From the NCBI GenBank assembly GCA_038106575.1, contig JAYOED010000005.1:11850-75849 (forward strand): a DNA stretch of 64,000 nt, given 5' to 3'. Under the pieces are notes generated by a model. That model did no database searches and had not been told where the DNA came from. It saw only the letters and a program-made list of their open reading frames with translations. Below, one piece after another: positions 63,813 through 64,000 of this stretch. Made by a program: the position numbers and the translations under genes. The stretch is from Ga0077527 sp038106575. GTDB taxonomy: Bacteria > Pseudomonadota > Gammaproteobacteria > Burkholderiales > SG8-41. Every line of letters begins with the position of its first letter. The stretch's first letter is position 1.

Positions 63813-64000
63813 TTAAACGCCCCTGAGCGGCGAATCGGCACGGGTTGCCTTGCGTTTGACGGGGGCAGGCGCGGCCTCCGCACCTGTCGCGGCCAGTGTG
63901 GCGACCACGCGCTGCAGACGATATTTCTCGTTCATCACGCGCTTGGTATAGGTGTCGTTTTCGTCGGCAAGCGCGCCGGCATACATTTGCAGCGCGATGC
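63813..64000 (-). CDS. 3' end of an unassigned gene cut by the window edge
   Basis: An open minus-strand frame enters at 64000 and stops at 63813. It encodes IALQMYAGALADENDTYTKR, then VMNEKYRLQRVVATLAA and an Ala/Pro/Lys-rich tail ending in RADSPLRGV. The sequence is strongly coding-like, but the family cannot be told from 61 residues. It probably shares a transcript with the cyclophilin-like gene. Confidence 0.6.
   Translation of the reverse strand, partial: IALQMYAGALADENDTYTKRVMNEKYRLQRVVATLAATGAEAAPAPVKRKATRADSPLRGV

Overview
The window looks like a chromosomal contig of a betaproteobacterium, most likely Burkholderiales or a close relative. The evidence is high GC, six separate Bug/TctC-type periplasmic binding proteins, a trxA-rho-rpmE block, a PhaM-like granule protein, a beta-ketothiolase, a DUF6494 gene directly after pgi, and an AddAB-like repair pair. 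Two runs of ten N (4228-4237 and 44806-44815) show that it is a draft or metagenome assembly, so single-base lesions must be read with caution. I saw no rRNA, tRNA or CRISPR array.

Layout. 0.3-8 kb: catabolic genes (enol-lactonase-like hydrolase, two SDR/MDR dehydrogenases, CMD protein, TfdA-type dioxygenase broken by a gap, MFS exporter) with two Bug binding proteins. 8-14 kb, all minus strand: Bug, hydrolase, Bug, a truncated tctA, a two-gene thiamine-diphosphate decarboxylase, DinB and CBS proteins. 14-19.6 kb: a hydrolase with a lysine-rich tail, Sir2, MFS, SDR and quinone oxidoreductase. 19.7-25.7 kb: AddA/AddB-like helicase-nuclease pair. 25.8-34.5 kb: housekeeping (fdxA, trxA, rho, rpmE, tartrate/malate dehydrogenase, a GT39-type glycosyltransferase, hslO, thiolase). 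34.5-38.5 kb: Bug, a broken N-formylglutamate amidohydrolase, an AraC regulator and an MFS transporter. 39-42.7 kb, minus strand: an operon-like run of a DUF1932-type oxidoreductase, a 339-residue protein I cannot assign, a UGSC-family selenoprotein with an in-frame UGA, and a Bug protein. 43-56 kb: mscS, GST, EI24, pgi, orn, an M48 protease, phhB, rsgA, CobD/CbiB-like, greB, DUF938, ybaK and nudL, with many gene remnants between them. 56-64 kb: fumC, maeB, pip, an FAH-family hydrolase, a second TfdA-type dioxygenase, phaM and a cyclophilin-like protein.

Two themes stand out. First, the UGSC gene reads through a TGA at 40359-40361 (minus strand) and carries a SECIS-like hairpin with its loop 19 nt after the UGA, so the organism should encode selenocysteine machinery elsewhere. 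A TfoX-domain gene at 44 kb has a UGA at a position I recall as cysteine in relatives and a hairpin at similar spacing, but it is also damaged. Second, there is unusual gene decay: remnants of tctA, ggt, an SLC13 permease, cidA, an Fe-S protein, a patatin, a MOSC protein, an IS1595 transposase and a second phhB tail, a greB split by an amber codon, and four genes with a good Shine-Dalgarno or clear homologous start but a near-ATG codon (ACG, ATT, ATA, ATA) in place of ATG. Either this lineage is shedding genes or the assembly contains consensus errors. Raw reads would decide.
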